A stretch of DNA of 64,000 nucleotides, from positions 111,479 to 175,478 of the forward strand of contig NZ_MQUQ01000007.1 in NCBI RefSeq assembly GCF_001953865.1, given 5' to 3'. Source of the stretch: Amycolatopsis coloradensis (GTDB taxonomy: Bacteria > Actinomycetota > Actinomycetes > Mycobacteriales > Pseudonocardiaceae). A program made the position numbers and the translations under genes. Below, one piece after another: positions 53,691-62,134 of this stretch (positions within the stretch are counted from its first letter, which is position 1; each line of letters begins with the position of its first letter). Below the pieces are notes generated by a model, which had not been told where the DNA came from, searched no databases, and saw nothing but the letters and a program-made list of their open reading frames with translations.

Positions 53691-54904
53691 ACGCCGACTC
53701 GAAGGCACAACTCCCGGACTTCGGCCGAACGCCCGGTAGGCGGGTTCTTCTGAAGGTCGCGCAGCATGTCCCGTGCAAACCCGTTGTAGCTGATCGTCTC
53801 CGACGCGACATGCTGGGAGCGATCGAGCAGCGTCAGTACTGAGCTGCGGTCACCCGTGAGCGAATGCGCCCGGGCGACTTCGATCAAGTGCCGACCACGC
53901 CGGGCAAGGGAGGGGATAGCGACCGGATCGAAACCATTCGCCGCTCGAAGGGCCTCACCAGTGCGGCGCAGCTCTACCGCCAGGGTTACAGCGTGCGCGG
54001 ACATCACGCTCTGGGAGAAACTGCTTTGCACGTGCCGGTAATCCGGGCCCAGCTTCCGCGAAACCTCGTCGGCCTTCTCCCAGTGCGCCCACGCTTGCCC
54101 ATGCCGCCCCCGACGTGCGTAGACGTAGGCAATCTCGGCATTGAGCGCGCCGACCATACCGTGCCAGTCGGGTGGGGCTCCGTCGAGATGCCGCGCGAGG
54201 GCGTCCCGTGCTCCGGTCGCGAGGTCGATTGCCTCACCCCACCGGCTGTCATCGCGCATCGCCTGCACCATCGCCCATACGCCGCCCGCGATCAGGTATG
54301 GATCGTCCGCTTCTTGTGCTTCTGCGACAGCGCGATCCGCTACAAGCCAGACGAGTTCGGGAGCGGGTTGGTACGCAACATAGAAGTCGGCCAGCTGATA
54401 CACCCCTGCCAGGACCCGACGAGCGGCACGCCGTTCCTCTCCTAGCAGCATACGGACCGCGACCTGTGCATCGCGGATCAAGCCCGGCAGCAGCGAACCG
54501 AGTTGCGTTCGATGATCCGAAGACGAGTGGCGCACCAGCCACGCAGCTCGCAAGCGCGCGGCCAAGTGTGACACCGACACCGGTTCAGGCCGCAGCGCTA
54601 CGCGGTATTCCGTCAACGCGGCGCGGACCTCCGACAATGCGGAATGCCGCGGTCCGGCGAACACCGACACCGGGACGGCGTGCCCGTTTCCCGTCAGCAT
54701 GGCGAGATCAGGGATGTCGAGGGCTTGGGCAACTCGCAGCAGAGTGTCCAACCGGGGCGCGTGCTGCTTCCCGGTTTCGACTGATTTGACCCACTCGGCG
54801 GACTTCCCGACGAGCCCACCCAGGACCGGACGGGACATGCCGCGCTTGTCACGGTAGTACCGGATGCGCGCACCGATGGGCGCGTCAGCAGGAAAATCGA
54901 TCAT
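53681..54904 (-). CDS. XRE-family regulator with helical repeat (TPR-like) domain
   Basis: 407 aa from ATG 54904 (54913 is also possible). An HTH of the XRE type lies at about 8-60 (RGMSRPVLGGLVGKSAEWVK, then LRVAQALDIP). The rest is helical (ALNAEIAYVYARRGRHGQAW, HLIEVARAHSLTGDRSSVL) like the TPR domains of peptide- or ligand-sensing regulators. The TAG stop lies inside a repeat that is copied inverted at 57.73 kb. Divergent from the HAD gene at 55235, with a hairpin between them. Likely controls its neighbours. Confidence 0.8.
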   Translation of the reverse strand: MIDFPADAPIGARIRYYRDKRGMSRPVLGGLVGKSAEWVKSVETGKQHAPRLDTLLRVAQALDIPDLAMLTGNGHAVPVSVFAGPRHSALSEVRAALTEYRVALRPEPVSVSHLAARLRAAWLVRHSSSDHRTQLGSLLPGLIRDAQVAVRMLLGEERRAARRVLAGVYQLADFYVAYQPAPELVWLVADRAVAEAQEADDPYLIAGGVWAMVQAMRDDSRWGEAIDLATGARDALARHLDGAPPDWHGMVGALNAEIAYVYARRGRHGQAWAHWEKADEVSRKLGPDYRHVQSSFSQSVMSAHAVTLAVELRRTGEALRAANGFDPVAIPSLARRGRHLIEVARAHSLTGDRSSVLTLLDRSQHVASETISYNGFARDMLRDLQKNPPTGRSAEVRELCLRVGVAA

Positions 54905-54913
54905 CACGACCAC

Positions 54914-55234
54914 CCCGTTCGCAGAGTCGACCTCGTCGCGTGCCCCGGGAGCTACCCGGGGCGATCCTCTGCGAGGAGGTACAGCATCAGTCTACTGGCG
55001 GCTGCGCGAACAGCAGAGCCCGCCGCGATCCGCGGCCTCGCAAGTTCGCTCATTCATGCTGGGCTCCATCAGCTGATCGCGTCGAACACCCCGTCCCCGG
55101 CCGGATAGCCGTGTGAGGTCCTGGTCGTCGTCTATGCCGCTGGGCGGTGGCCAGGGAGGAAGATCCGTATCCTGACTCGGCAGGATGTCGAGCGTGCCCG
55201 TGGCGGGCACGAGACGGGAAGGTGCAGCCCGGCG
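54914..55234. promoter_or_regulatory. Divergent promoter region with nested palindromes
   Basis: Gap between the divergent XRE and HAD genes. It holds a perfect eight-base stem (gccccggg, five-base loop, cccggggc; 54942-54962), flanked by a second inverted pair (tcgcagag near 54919-54927 and ctctgcga near 54967-54974). The nested arrangement suggests an operator or an mRNA leader structure. A strong-looking GAGGAGG follows near 54973 but is not next to a standard start codon. Confidence 0.45.
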
Positions 55235-55900
55235 ATGCGGATCAGTACGGTGTTCTTCGATGTGGGTGAGGTACTGGTCGACGAGGCCCGCGAGTATGGG
55301 ACGTGGGCGGATTGGCTCGGCGTGTCCCGGCATACCTTCTCCGGCGTCTTCGGTTCGATCGTCGCGACTGGGCGTGACTATCGTGAGACGTTTCAAGTTT
55401 TCAAGCCGGGGTTCGATCTGGCTGAGGAGCGGGAGAAGCGTGCGGCGGCCGGCCAGCCGGAATGGTTCGGCGAGGATGACCTCTATCCGGATGTTCGGCC
55501 GTGCCTGTCTCGCCTGCGTGATCTCGGCCTGGTAGTGGGTATCTCCGGGAACCAGACTGCCCGCGCCGAAGGCCTTCTGCGCGGCCTGGGCCTGCCGCAC
55601 GACATCCTGGGAACGTCGGATACGTGGGGTGTGGAGAAGCCCTCTACCGCGTTCTTCGAGCGCGTTATCGCTGAAGCGGGGGTTCCGGCCGGGGAGATTC
55701 TGTATGTGGGTGACCGTCTCGACAATGATGTCGCCCCGGCCCAGGACGTAGGGATGAAGACCGCGGTCATCCGGCGAGGGATCTGGGGCCACGTGCTTCG
55801 GGACCCGGATTCGCCCGTGGAGAAGGGATGCGTGTTCGCGCTCGACTCGCTCGCTGAACTGCCGGACCGGATCCAGGCCTACAACGCCAGCCGATCCTAA
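55235..55900 (+). CDS. HAD-superfamily hydrolase
   Basis: 221 aa with all four HAD motifs: nucleophile Asp in FFDVGEVLVDE, motif II in VGISGNQ, Lys in WGVEKPST, and the acidic motif YVGDRLDNDVAPA. It is a probable phosphatase of a small metabolite. ATG 55235 follows a weak ribosome site. Its stop overlaps the stop of the convergent XRE gene by two bases. The same DxGxxL-type motif I is found in the HAD gene at 42944. Confidence 0.85.
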   Translation: MRISTVFFDVGEVLVDEAREYGTWADWLGVSRHTFSGVFGSIVATGRDYRETFQVFKPGFDLAEEREKRAAAGQPEWFGEDDLYPDVRPCLSRLRDLGLVVGISGNQTARAEGLLRGLGLPHDILGTSDTWGVEKPSTAFFERVIAEAGVPAGEILYVGDRLDNDVAPAQDVGMKTAVIRRGIWGHVLRDPDSPVEKGCVFALDSLAELPDRIQAYNASRS

Positions 55901-57282
55901 ATCCGGTTCACGGGTCCCTGGATGTGCAGAAGGTGGTAAGCACGATCGTACAGCCGGGTTGCGGCCGGCGCGGTGGAGAGTGACGCACGTACCGTCGGGA
56001 TTCGATCGACAGCTGCCTGGTAGTAGTCTCGCTCCAGGATCTCGCAGGCCTGAATGGCCAGGTCGACCGCATGTTCCGGCGAATCGGCCGCGTGGGCGGC
56101 GGCGAGGTCGAGCAGGAGCACCGCGCGCTGCTTGCCGTCGTCGGTGCCGAGACCGTCCAGTGACTGCTGCAACCAGTCGATGGCCGCGTCGAATTCACCG
56201 GCCAGGAGTGCGGTGCTACCGGCGAATCCGGCGAATCGTGTGCTGTCGAAGAAGTCCAGCCACAGCGGTGCCGCCCCGTCGGACTTAGCGAGAAACTCCT
56301 GTGCTCGGGTGAGGTGATGTTGGCTCTCGGAGATGTGGTCGCCGCGGGCACAGACCTCGGCATAGACACAGTGCACCCACGCCCTGACCAGCGGATTCTG
56401 ACCGGAGTTACGCCACTGACGTTCCGCCGACACGAGGAATGGGCGCGCATCGGCCAATCGGCGATCGAACCCGGGTACGAACGCTTGATGCGCCGCCACA
56501 GCGACGGCCAGGGAGTGGTCCTGGGCTCGCGTCACCCCCGCCTCGGCCACACTGAAAGCCTCCAGGGCCAGCTCGTCGTGCCCCTCGAGGTCGAAGAACG
56601 CCAGTCGCGCGACCAGCAATGCGCACTCGGCGACAGCGCTGGCCAACTCCGGCCTGTCGGCGGGATCGGAGGCCAGCAGGGTGGTTCCCAGGTCGAGGTG
56701 AGCTCGCGCGGCGCCGAGCAGCAGTGTGGGAGCTGTGGACCAGTACAGGCTGCGCTGAGCCGCGACGATCTCGATATAGGCCTGGACCGCTTTCGGGTCT
56801 GCGCTGGCGCGGCGGCTGTGGCAACTCTCCAACGCTTCCTTGTGCTCAGGCTTCACGGGCACGCGTGCTGCCTGGAGCGCCGCTCCCCACCCTGCCTCCG
56901 GCCTACCCCGCATTACGGTCACGACCTCCTGAACTTCGAAACTCACCCTGCGATCCACCATGCCAGATCGACGTTCAGAGCCCGGATGCTGGGCAGGCGG
57001 TGGCTCCAAGGCCAACTCTGCGTCGGTCAGCAGGCCGAGTTCCTGCGCGGTGCGCTCGAAAAGCAAGCAGAGGTGTTTGGCGTAGGCCTTGTCGGTACCG
57101 TGCCGGGTCTCCCACGCCTTGACCATGTCCTCGGTGACCTCGGGGCTGGGCACGAAATCCTTATCCTGCTCGACCGCGATACTGCGAGTCACCTGGCGGG
57201 CGAGTTCGCTGCGACTCCATCCGCGATTCGCCCGGTGCCACTGCAGACGCGTGTTCTTCCTACCGTCCCGCGTTCCCGTCAC
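55897..57282 (-). CDS. HTH regulator with TPR-like repeats
   Basis: 461 aa. The GTG at 57282 has GGGAGG six bases upstream; the frame to 57321 is an extension. N-terminal HTH: LQWHRANRGWSRSELARQVT, then KAWETRHGTDKAYAKHLCLL. From about 150 on, helical repeats (AHLDLGTTLLASDP, AECALLVARLAFFDLEGHDE, AIDWLQQSLDGLGTDDG). This is the AraC-unrelated, XRE/TPR type common in actinomycetes near secondary-metabolism genes. It converges on the HAD gene. Confidence 0.75.
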   Translation of the reverse strand: MTGTRDGRKNTRLQWHRANRGWSRSELARQVTRSIAVEQDKDFVPSPEVTEDMVKAWETRHGTDKAYAKHLCLLFERTAQELGLLTDAELALEPPPAQHPGSERRSGMVDRRVSFEVQEVVTVMRGRPEAGWGAALQAARVPVKPEHKEALESCHSRRASADPKAVQAYIEIVAAQRSLYWSTAPTLLLGAARAHLDLGTTLLASDPADRPELASAVAECALLVARLAFFDLEGHDELALEAFSVAEAGVTRAQDHSLAVAVAAHQAFVPGFDRRLADARPFLVSAERQWRNSGQNPLVRAWVHCVYAEVCARGDHISESQHHLTRAQEFLAKSDGAAPLWLDFFDSTRFAGFAGSTALLAGEFDAAIDWLQQSLDGLGTDDGKQRAVLLLDLAAAHAADSPEHAVDLAIQACEILERDYYQAAVDRIPTVRASLSTAPAATRLYDRAYHLLHIQGPVNRI

Positions 57283-57541
57283 TGTGGCCCTCCCGCCCCG
57301 GGCAGAACATCTCTTTCGCATTCCGCTCGGCGGGTGCCCAGCCCGCCGTTCATCGAATCTTGTAACAGAATCCTCGCTTCGACCAAACTACCGTGGCGTT
57401 GTCGACGCGATGGACTGGATATAGGCAGTCAGCCGTCAATCGATTCGGAGACTCTGCCAGGTCGTTGCAGCGTGCTTACGGACCCGCGAGGCCAACCGGC
57501 CACTTGGATCCACATTCGACTTCCTCCCCTGCACCTGGTGC

Positions 57542-57733
57542 CCGCGTGCAGCGCTGCTTTCCGCCGATCCTCACTGGAGCAAGCGAATCCTACTCTGGAG
57601 CAGGTCGCCCGAGGACGTGGCTGCGGAAGTTCGTGCCCTCCCGGGGCGGAATCGTCGCGGCACCCGTGCTCTCCCGCGTGAGCAGTTGGCCCGAGGCCCG
57701 GAATTCTGCAGACGAGTCGACCTGATTGCTTAG
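57542..57733 (+). pseudogene. 3' remnant of an XRE/TPR regulator gene
   Basis: The plus-strand frame ending at the TAG 57731-57733 closes with EFCRRVDLIA, matching ELCLRVGVAA at the end of the regulator at 53681. The DNA identity continues about 75 bases past both stops. The upstream part of this second regulator is not recognisable, so only its tail remains, in inverted orientation to the intact gene. Confidence 0.55.
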
Positions 57734-57809
57734 ACCGATCGAGTGAAGGTAGGAATCGTACCCATCGCCCTACTCGATGCCTCTTAGCGTCAGTTCGGTG
57801 ACAAGACGT
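57729..57809 (+). repeat. Long inverted repeat, copy 2
   Basis: Matches 53608-53690 in inverted orientation. It includes the regulator stop, the dyad GGTA-N7-TACC (57748-57762), a TAGCGT element 8-13 bases before GTG 57798, and the GTG with the following ACAAGACG. Confidence 0.65.
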
Positions 57810-57899
57810 GCACGGACCGCCGCGCCATTCGAGCACACCACTATTCGCCCTGCGATCGCCTGGGAGGAGCGCTACGCCGTTGCTGGGCCTGAATCCTGA
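57798..57899 (+). CDS. Small ORF (33 aa) behind the regulator remnant
   Basis: A GTG with VTRRARTAAPFEHTTIRP, ending AGPES. The first bases are shared with the ORF at 53617. Its position behind a conserved promoter-like block in both copies argues for a real start, but the proteins diverge after VTRR. It overlaps the longest possible form of the next gene. Confidence 0.35.
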   Translation: MTRRARTAAPFEHTTIRPAIAWEERYAVAGPES

Positions 57900-57957
57900 C
57901 CGTGAGCCCCCAGCCGGGGCAAACCCCACTGGGGCGACCGCAGGGGTCCGGCAAAGG

Positions 57958-58518
57958 GTGGTGCTGCGCGTCTATAGCGGTGATGGTCGTCGTCACGCCT
58001 ATCTGGCGGTGGATCTGGCTCGCCGGGGTTACTACCTGGTTCATCCGGTGTGTACTCCCGTACTGGGGTACGGCCTCGCGCATGTGACCCAGTTGATCGG
58101 CCCGGTCAACTTTCCTGATCTGGGAAACTGTTTCGATGCGTGCGAGTCCTGCTCGGTGTGGCTCCAGCGTCACCCGCACGAGGTACTCGTCGACAACGAC
58201 GTAGTAGCGCAGCGCGGTGTCCTGACAATTCCGGAGGATCTCCGTTCCCGAGAGCGAGTGGTAGCCGCGATCGCGGCCCTCTCGTCGCAGACCCGGAGCG
58301 AGGGCGGTCGCTGGTCTCCAGGAATGGAGACGGCCGGGCATTGTTCAGATTCAGGATCGTCTCCCGTGCCAGCTGCGGGGCGGTGGGATGACCCGCCGTA
58401 CTCCCCTTCTGATGTCCTGTCCCGCGGTGAGCGCAGCGATGGCTCCGGCGTCACCACTCACCGCGCACTGGTCGACGCCAGTGCGGCGACGAACCTCCGC
58501 GCCCCGGGCTCACAGTGA
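57958..58518 (+). CDS. Unknown protein
   Basis: About 186 aa from GTG 57958; the same frame is open back to a GTG at 57808, and a TTG near 57880 with GGAGGAG upstream is another option. The middle reads as a folded domain: VVLRVYSGDGRRHAYLAVDL, RRGYYLVHPVC, then NFPDLGNCFDACESCSVWL with three Cys that could bind metal. The last 70 residues look disordered. No family recognised. It is followed by an overlapping gene. Confidence 0.5.
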   Translation: MVLRVYSGDGRRHAYLAVDLARRGYYLVHPVCTPVLGYGLAHVTQLIGPVNFPDLGNCFDACESCSVWLQRHPHEVLVDNDVVAQRGVLTIPEDLRSRERVVAAIAALSSQTRSEGGRWSPGMETAGHCSDSGSSPVPAAGRWDDPPYSPSDVLSRGERSDGSGVTTHRALVDASAATNLRAPGSQ

Positions 58519-58924
58519 GGCCCTGCAACGAGTTCGCCGCGAGAACACCGACCTGCGGAGGCTGGTGACGATCTACGAAGAGGCAATCCGCCAGCTCACC
58601 CTGACCACCCACGAATTGCTGACGATCGGTGAGCAGGTCATCCAGGCACACGGCGACGATCCGCCGGATCCTGACTGGTCCGGTTCGGGCGAGGGCAGCG
58701 GGGTGTTCGTGCGGTGGATTCCCCGTTTTGAGCGGTCGCCGGATCGGTTGTGGGCCGTTCTGGAGTGGCGAGCGCACGCGATCCCGGTCGCCGATATCGC
58801 GGCTCTGCTGGGTGTGCCGGAGGCGAGGGTGTGGTCATGGCTGCGCAGAAACACGGTCGAGGCAAGGAAAGAACGGGAAGCGGTCGCGGTGCGGCGACAG
58901 GTGAGCGGGGGAGAACACTCATGA
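58388..58924 (+). CDS. Coiled-coil plus HTH-like protein of unknown function
   Basis: Up to 178 aa; possible starts are 58388, 58412 and 58439, all inside the end of the previous gene. A coiled-coil (EALQRVRRENTDLRRLVTIY and on) is followed by a segment with an HTH outline (VADIAALLGVPEARVWSWLR). It may be a small DNA-binding or transposon-related protein. The stop overlaps the ATG of the relic at 58921 by four bases. Confidence 0.5.
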   Translation: MTRRTPLLMSCPAVSAAMAPASPLTAHWSTPVRRRTSAPRAHSEALQRVRRENTDLRRLVTIYEEAIRQLTLTTHELLTIGEQVIQAHGDDPPDPDWSGSGEGSGVFVRWIPRFERSPDRLWAVLEWRAHAIPVADIAALLGVPEARVWSWLRRNTVEARKEREAVAVRRQVSGGEHS

Positions 58925-59194
58925 CGGACACGAATCTGCGGCTCCGGGTCGTGACAGCGAACCTGAAACGGGCGGTGGTGGGATGCGGGCCAGGTCGCCA
59001 AGGACTTCCCGGTCACGACGACCGAGCCCGGGACCGCGCCGCGGATCGACCGCATCATGCTTTCGCAGCGCTCCCCGGCCCACTTCGACCCCGGCACCTA
59101 CGCGGTCCACGGACTTCCGCTTCTCAGCACAGGCGCGGAGAAGAACGACCACCTGCTGGTCAGCGGGACCATCATCGTCGAGGCGGCGGCATGA
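58921..59194 (+). pseudogene. Endonuclease/exonuclease/phosphatase-family relic
   Basis: The ATG opens a frame reading NLRLRVVTANLKRAV, which resembles the start of endonuclease/exonuclease/phosphatase domains. It then shifts, and another frame reads VAKDFPVTTTEPGTAPRIDR and LLSTGAEKNDHLLVSGTI to a TGA that overlaps the lipoprotein ATG. The last part has typical coding GC. Almost the whole middle of the gene is therefore missing, leaving about 18 N-terminal and 65 C-terminal codons in different frames. Confidence 0.5.
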
Positions 59195-59823
59195 CCGCGC
59201 GGACCCGGCGGGTGCTGTGGCGGGGAGTGTGCTTGTCCGCGGTCGCGGTGATGCTGGGCGGGTGTGGCCCTTATCCGCAGCCGCCGGTGCCGTCGCCGAC
59301 GACGACCCGGACGATCGGGGCCACGACCAGGGTGCCGCCGTATGCGGGGGCCCCGGCGGTGCGCGATCCGTTGCCGGTCACGGTGGTGTCCGGTGAGCCG
59401 TGCACGACGGCTCTCACGCCTGGGCAGGTCCGGCAGGTGCTGGGCGCCGAGGTTATGGGGAAGATCGACCGCGAGGAGTCGCCGGGACGGACGTGCCTGT
59501 GGGAGAACCGGTCGACCGGAACGATCATCAGGGTTGCCTTCGCGACGAGGCACCGCCAGGGGTTGAGCGCGGTGTATCCGGCACGGTCCCCGGACGAGGG
59601 GTGGGTGTGGCGGGAGCTGCGGGTAGCTGGGTTCCCGGCGGTCGCCACGACACCAGAGCCAGATCAGCCCTGGTACTGCACGGTCGTGGTCGGTCTGGCC
59701 GACGACGTGGCGGTGGAGGTCTCGATGGTCACCCGCACCGCCAGCAGCGGTGACCAGTGCACGTTGACAGGGCAGACCGCTGAGCTGGTCGTCGCTACGT
59801 TGCGGAAGAGAGCCGGCCGGTGA
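59191..59823 (+). CDS. DUF3558-like lipoprotein
   Basis: 210 aa. Signal peptide with lipobox MLGGC (Cys about 25) and a Pro/Thr linker. The domain contains PCTTALTPGQVRQVLG and TCLWENRSTGTIIRVAF, then WYCTVVVGLADDVAVEVSM and CTLTGQTAELVVATLRKR, the usual outline of DUF3558 in actinomycetes with four Cys for two disulfides. Function unknown, located on the cell surface. ATG 59191 overlaps the stop of the relic; the frame back to 58750 is shadow. Confidence 0.8.
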   Translation: MTARTRRVLWRGVCLSAVAVMLGGCGPYPQPPVPSPTTTRTIGATTRVPPYAGAPAVRDPLPVTVVSGEPCTTALTPGQVRQVLGAEVMGKIDREESPGRTCLWENRSTGTIIRVAFATRHRQGLSAVYPARSPDEGWVWRELRVAGFPAVATTPEPDQPWYCTVVVGLADDVAVEVSMVTRTASSGDQCTLTGQTAELVVATLRKRAGR

Positions 59824-59951
59824 CGGCGACGATGCCGCCAGATGAGGCGTGGCGCGACACAGGAGCCGCGTCGGCCGGTCGTCGGAGGCTGTCTACTCGA
59901 CGAGGGCCTCCCGCCCGGCGCCGTAGGGGATTTCTGCATCTGCGTGCTGGC

Positions 59952-61178
59952 CTAAGCGCGGTTGCCCTTCTGGGTTTGCTGTGCCGACGGGATCGTTGCC
60001 AGAGGTGTGTCGATGGTGTCGGCGTAGATCGTCTGTGTGTCAGGCGTGACGAGCAGGCCGAGGCTCTGCCAGGGCGGCTGGCCAGCTTGGTCCCAGATCT
60101 GGTGGGCGTGTTCGACGTGCTGCCATAGCCGGACGGGTCCGGTTTCACGGACGGTGTGGTGGCCGTGATCGTCTGTGGCGAGGGCGATTTCGGCCCGAGA
60201 GCCGTCGGGAGTGGTGATGGTGACCGCGCGGGGTCCGTTCTGAGGGTCGCCGGCGTACCCGATGCGGTAGCTGCTGCCGAGGCGCATCGCGGTGAGGAAC
60301 CACACGACTGGCTGGGTCCACGGTGTCCGCGGGTCGCGGGTTGTGGTGGAGGTGGTGGCGGGAAGGTCTGCGCTGGTCCGCGTGTAGGGGATGCGACTGT
60401 CCGCGCCGGGGTTGTGGCGCAGGCCCATGAAGGTCGCGCCGGTGGCATCGAAATTACCGTCGGCGCGGTCTTGCGCGGTGCGGGTGAGGTGGACGAGGTT
60501 GCCCGCGTTGGTTCCGGCCCGGACGTCAACGAGGATGCGGCCGCCGATGCGCGTCTGCTCGACCCAGGACCAGGGGATGGACGGCACGGAGCAGGTCGCG
60601 ATGATCCGGTGGAAGGGAGCGTGCTCGGGCAGTCCGGCGGATCCGTCACCGGTGACGAGGGTCGGCCGGTAGCCGAGCTGGGCGAGCCGGGCACGGGCGG
60701 TGTCGACGAGGTCGGGTTCGATGTCGATGGAGTACACGTGCTTCTCGCCGAGGCGGTGGGTTAGCCAGGCGGCGTTGAGGCCGGTGCCGGTGCCGATTTC
60801 CAGCACGGTGTGCCCGTCGTGGATGTCGAGCGCTTCCAGCATGCGGGTCATCAGGCCCGGGGTGGAGCTGGAGGACAGGTATACCGGTCCGTTGTTCTTG
60901 TCGTGGTCGACGAGGGTCACCAGGGCGGTGTTGGTGTAGACGGTGTCGGCCCACTCCTGGCGCGTGCCGGGGTCGTCTGCGGCGAGGGCGACCATCCGGC
61001 CCTCGCGGTGGAGGTAGAAGCGGGGGACGAACACGTGCCGGGGAACATCCTCGACCGCGGCGCGCCACTGCGGCGAGGAGAGTTTCCCGGCGGCGACCAG
61101 GTCGTCGGCGAGCGCGGCGCTGCGGTCCTGCCAGTCCGGGACGGTGTCCAGGCCGATGCTGGTGGTCGAGGTCGTCAT
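59952..61178 (-). CDS. PIMT-like methyltransferase of a graspetide cluster (aspartimide-forming)
   Basis: 408 aa. The N-terminal half is a protein-L-isoaspartate O-methyltransferase fold: VPRHVFVPRF (45-54), SIDIEPDLVDTARARLAQLG, and motif I VLEIGTGTGL (125-134). The C-terminal half is an extra domain, as in the PIMT homologues of graspetide clusters (annotated as ATP-grasp peptide maturase system methyltransferase). In characterised cases such as fuscimiditide, the enzyme methylates one Asp of the crosslinked peptide, which then closes to an aspartimide. Its ATG overlaps the ATP-grasp stop by four bases, so it acts after that enzyme in the pathway. No transporter or protease is in this short operon. 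Confidence 0.9.
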   Translation of the reverse strand: MTTSTTSIGLDTVPDWQDRSAALADDLVAAGKLSSPQWRAAVEDVPRHVFVPRFYLHREGRMVALAADDPGTRQEWADTVYTNTALVTLVDHDKNNGPVYLSSSSTPGLMTRMLEALDIHDGHTVLEIGTGTGLNAAWLTHRLGEKHVYSIDIEPDLVDTARARLAQLGYRPTLVTGDGSAGLPEHAPFHRIIATCSVPSIPWSWVEQTRIGGRILVDVRAGTNAGNLVHLTRTAQDRADGNFDATGATFMGLRHNPGADSRIPYTRTSADLPATTSTTTRDPRTPWTQPVVWFLTAMRLGSSYRIGYAGDPQNGPRAVTITTPDGSRAEIALATDDHGHHTVRETGPVRLWQHVEHAHQIWDQAGQPPWQSLGLLVTPDTQTIYADTIDTPLATIPSAQQTQKGNRA

Positions 61179-62134
61179 GGCGTGCCTTTCGCGAGCAGGG
61201 TGGCCATCGCCTCGGTGATCGGGGCGCCGGTCGCGGCCTCGATCCAGCCCATCTGCGGTCCGGTGTTCGCTTCCAGCATGACAAATTCTCCGTCCGGGGT
61301 CACGACGAAGTCGAATGCGGCGTAGGCCAGCTCGGTCCGTTTCATGTAGCGGGCGACCGCTTGCCCGAGGGTGCCGGGCATGTCCAGCAGTTCGTAGCTG
61401 AGGCTGTCCGGATCCATGCGGTAGTCGATGCGGGCGGTCTCGCTGTGGGCATGGATGGCCACGGGGAACATCTCGTCACCGATCACGGTCAGGCGGACCT
61501 CGAAGGCTTTCGGGACGAACGGCTGCAACGTGGTCGCGGTGCGGGCGACGCCGTCCAGCGTGGCGAGGTCCTTCTCGTTCAGGCGCCGGGTGCCCCCGGT
61601 GGTGGCCTGTCCATCACGCACGATGCCGGTGGGCCCGAGTGCTTTGGTGATCGTGTCGCCCGGTGCGGTGCTGATGAACCGGCGGGCGGTGTCAGGGTCG
61701 TTGGTGATGGCGGTGCCGGCGACGGTGAGCCCGCACTCAGCGGCGATTCTCCATTGGTAGGGCTTGAAAATCGCGTCCGCGCATCGGTTCGGGTGGTTTG
61801 CCCACAGCACGTCGAGTGCGGCCAGCACCCCACCGAATCCCAGCTTCGCCTCGCGATAGCAGAAGTCCTGCACATCGGGGGCGAGCGTGTTGTCGGCCCG
61901 GTAGGTGCTGGGGTTGCGGTTCCAGATGGACCTGATGTCCTCAAGGGCGACCTCATGATGGTCGTTCCACAACCTGCCAGTCCAGGTGCCGTCCCGCAGT
62001 CGAGCGTCGAGACGAAGCTGAGCGGGGAACGCGGCCAGATCGGTCCGGAAGACGGGGACGTGTTGCGCAGTGAGTGCCGTGATCACCGCATCGGCGGTCG
62101 GGTCGAAGTCGCGGGCCAGCACCAGAACCGTCAT
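61175..62134 (-). CDS. ATP-grasp peptide ligase (graspetide maturase, TgmB/MvdD type)
   Basis: 319 aa. It begins TVLVLARDFDPTADAVITAL and has EDIRSIWNRNP in the substrate-recognition part, LQPFVPKAFEVRLTVIGDEM in the ATP-grasp core, and YAAFDFVVTPDGEFVMLEAN with NTGPQMGW as the metal and nucleotide end. This is the family that uses ATP to join side-chain acids (Asp, Glu) to Thr, Ser or Lys of a precursor peptide. ATG 62134 overlaps the precursor stop by four bases; the longer frame to 62161 is shadow. It is coupled to the precursor gene. Confidence 0.9.
   Translation of the reverse strand: MTVLVLARDFDPTADAVITALTAQHVPVFRTDLAAFPAQLRLDARLRDGTWTGRLWNDHHEVALEDIRSIWNRNPSTYRADNTLAPDVQDFCYREAKLGFGGVLAALDVLWANHPNRCADAIFKPYQWRIAAECGLTVAGTAITNDPDTARRFISTAPGDTITKALGPTGIVRDGQATTGGTRRLNEKDLATLDGVARTATTLQPFVPKAFEVRLTVIGDEMFPVAIHAHSETARIDYRMDPDSLSYELLDMPGTLGQAVARYMKRTELAYAAFDFVVTPDGEFVMLEANTGPQMGWIEAATGAPITEAMATLLAKGTP

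Noticed and set aside
56314..57681. 455-codon plus-strand ORF over the HTH/TPR regulator
   Set aside because: Antisense for most of its length; only its last part overlaps the XRE remnant, and that remnant is in a different frame.
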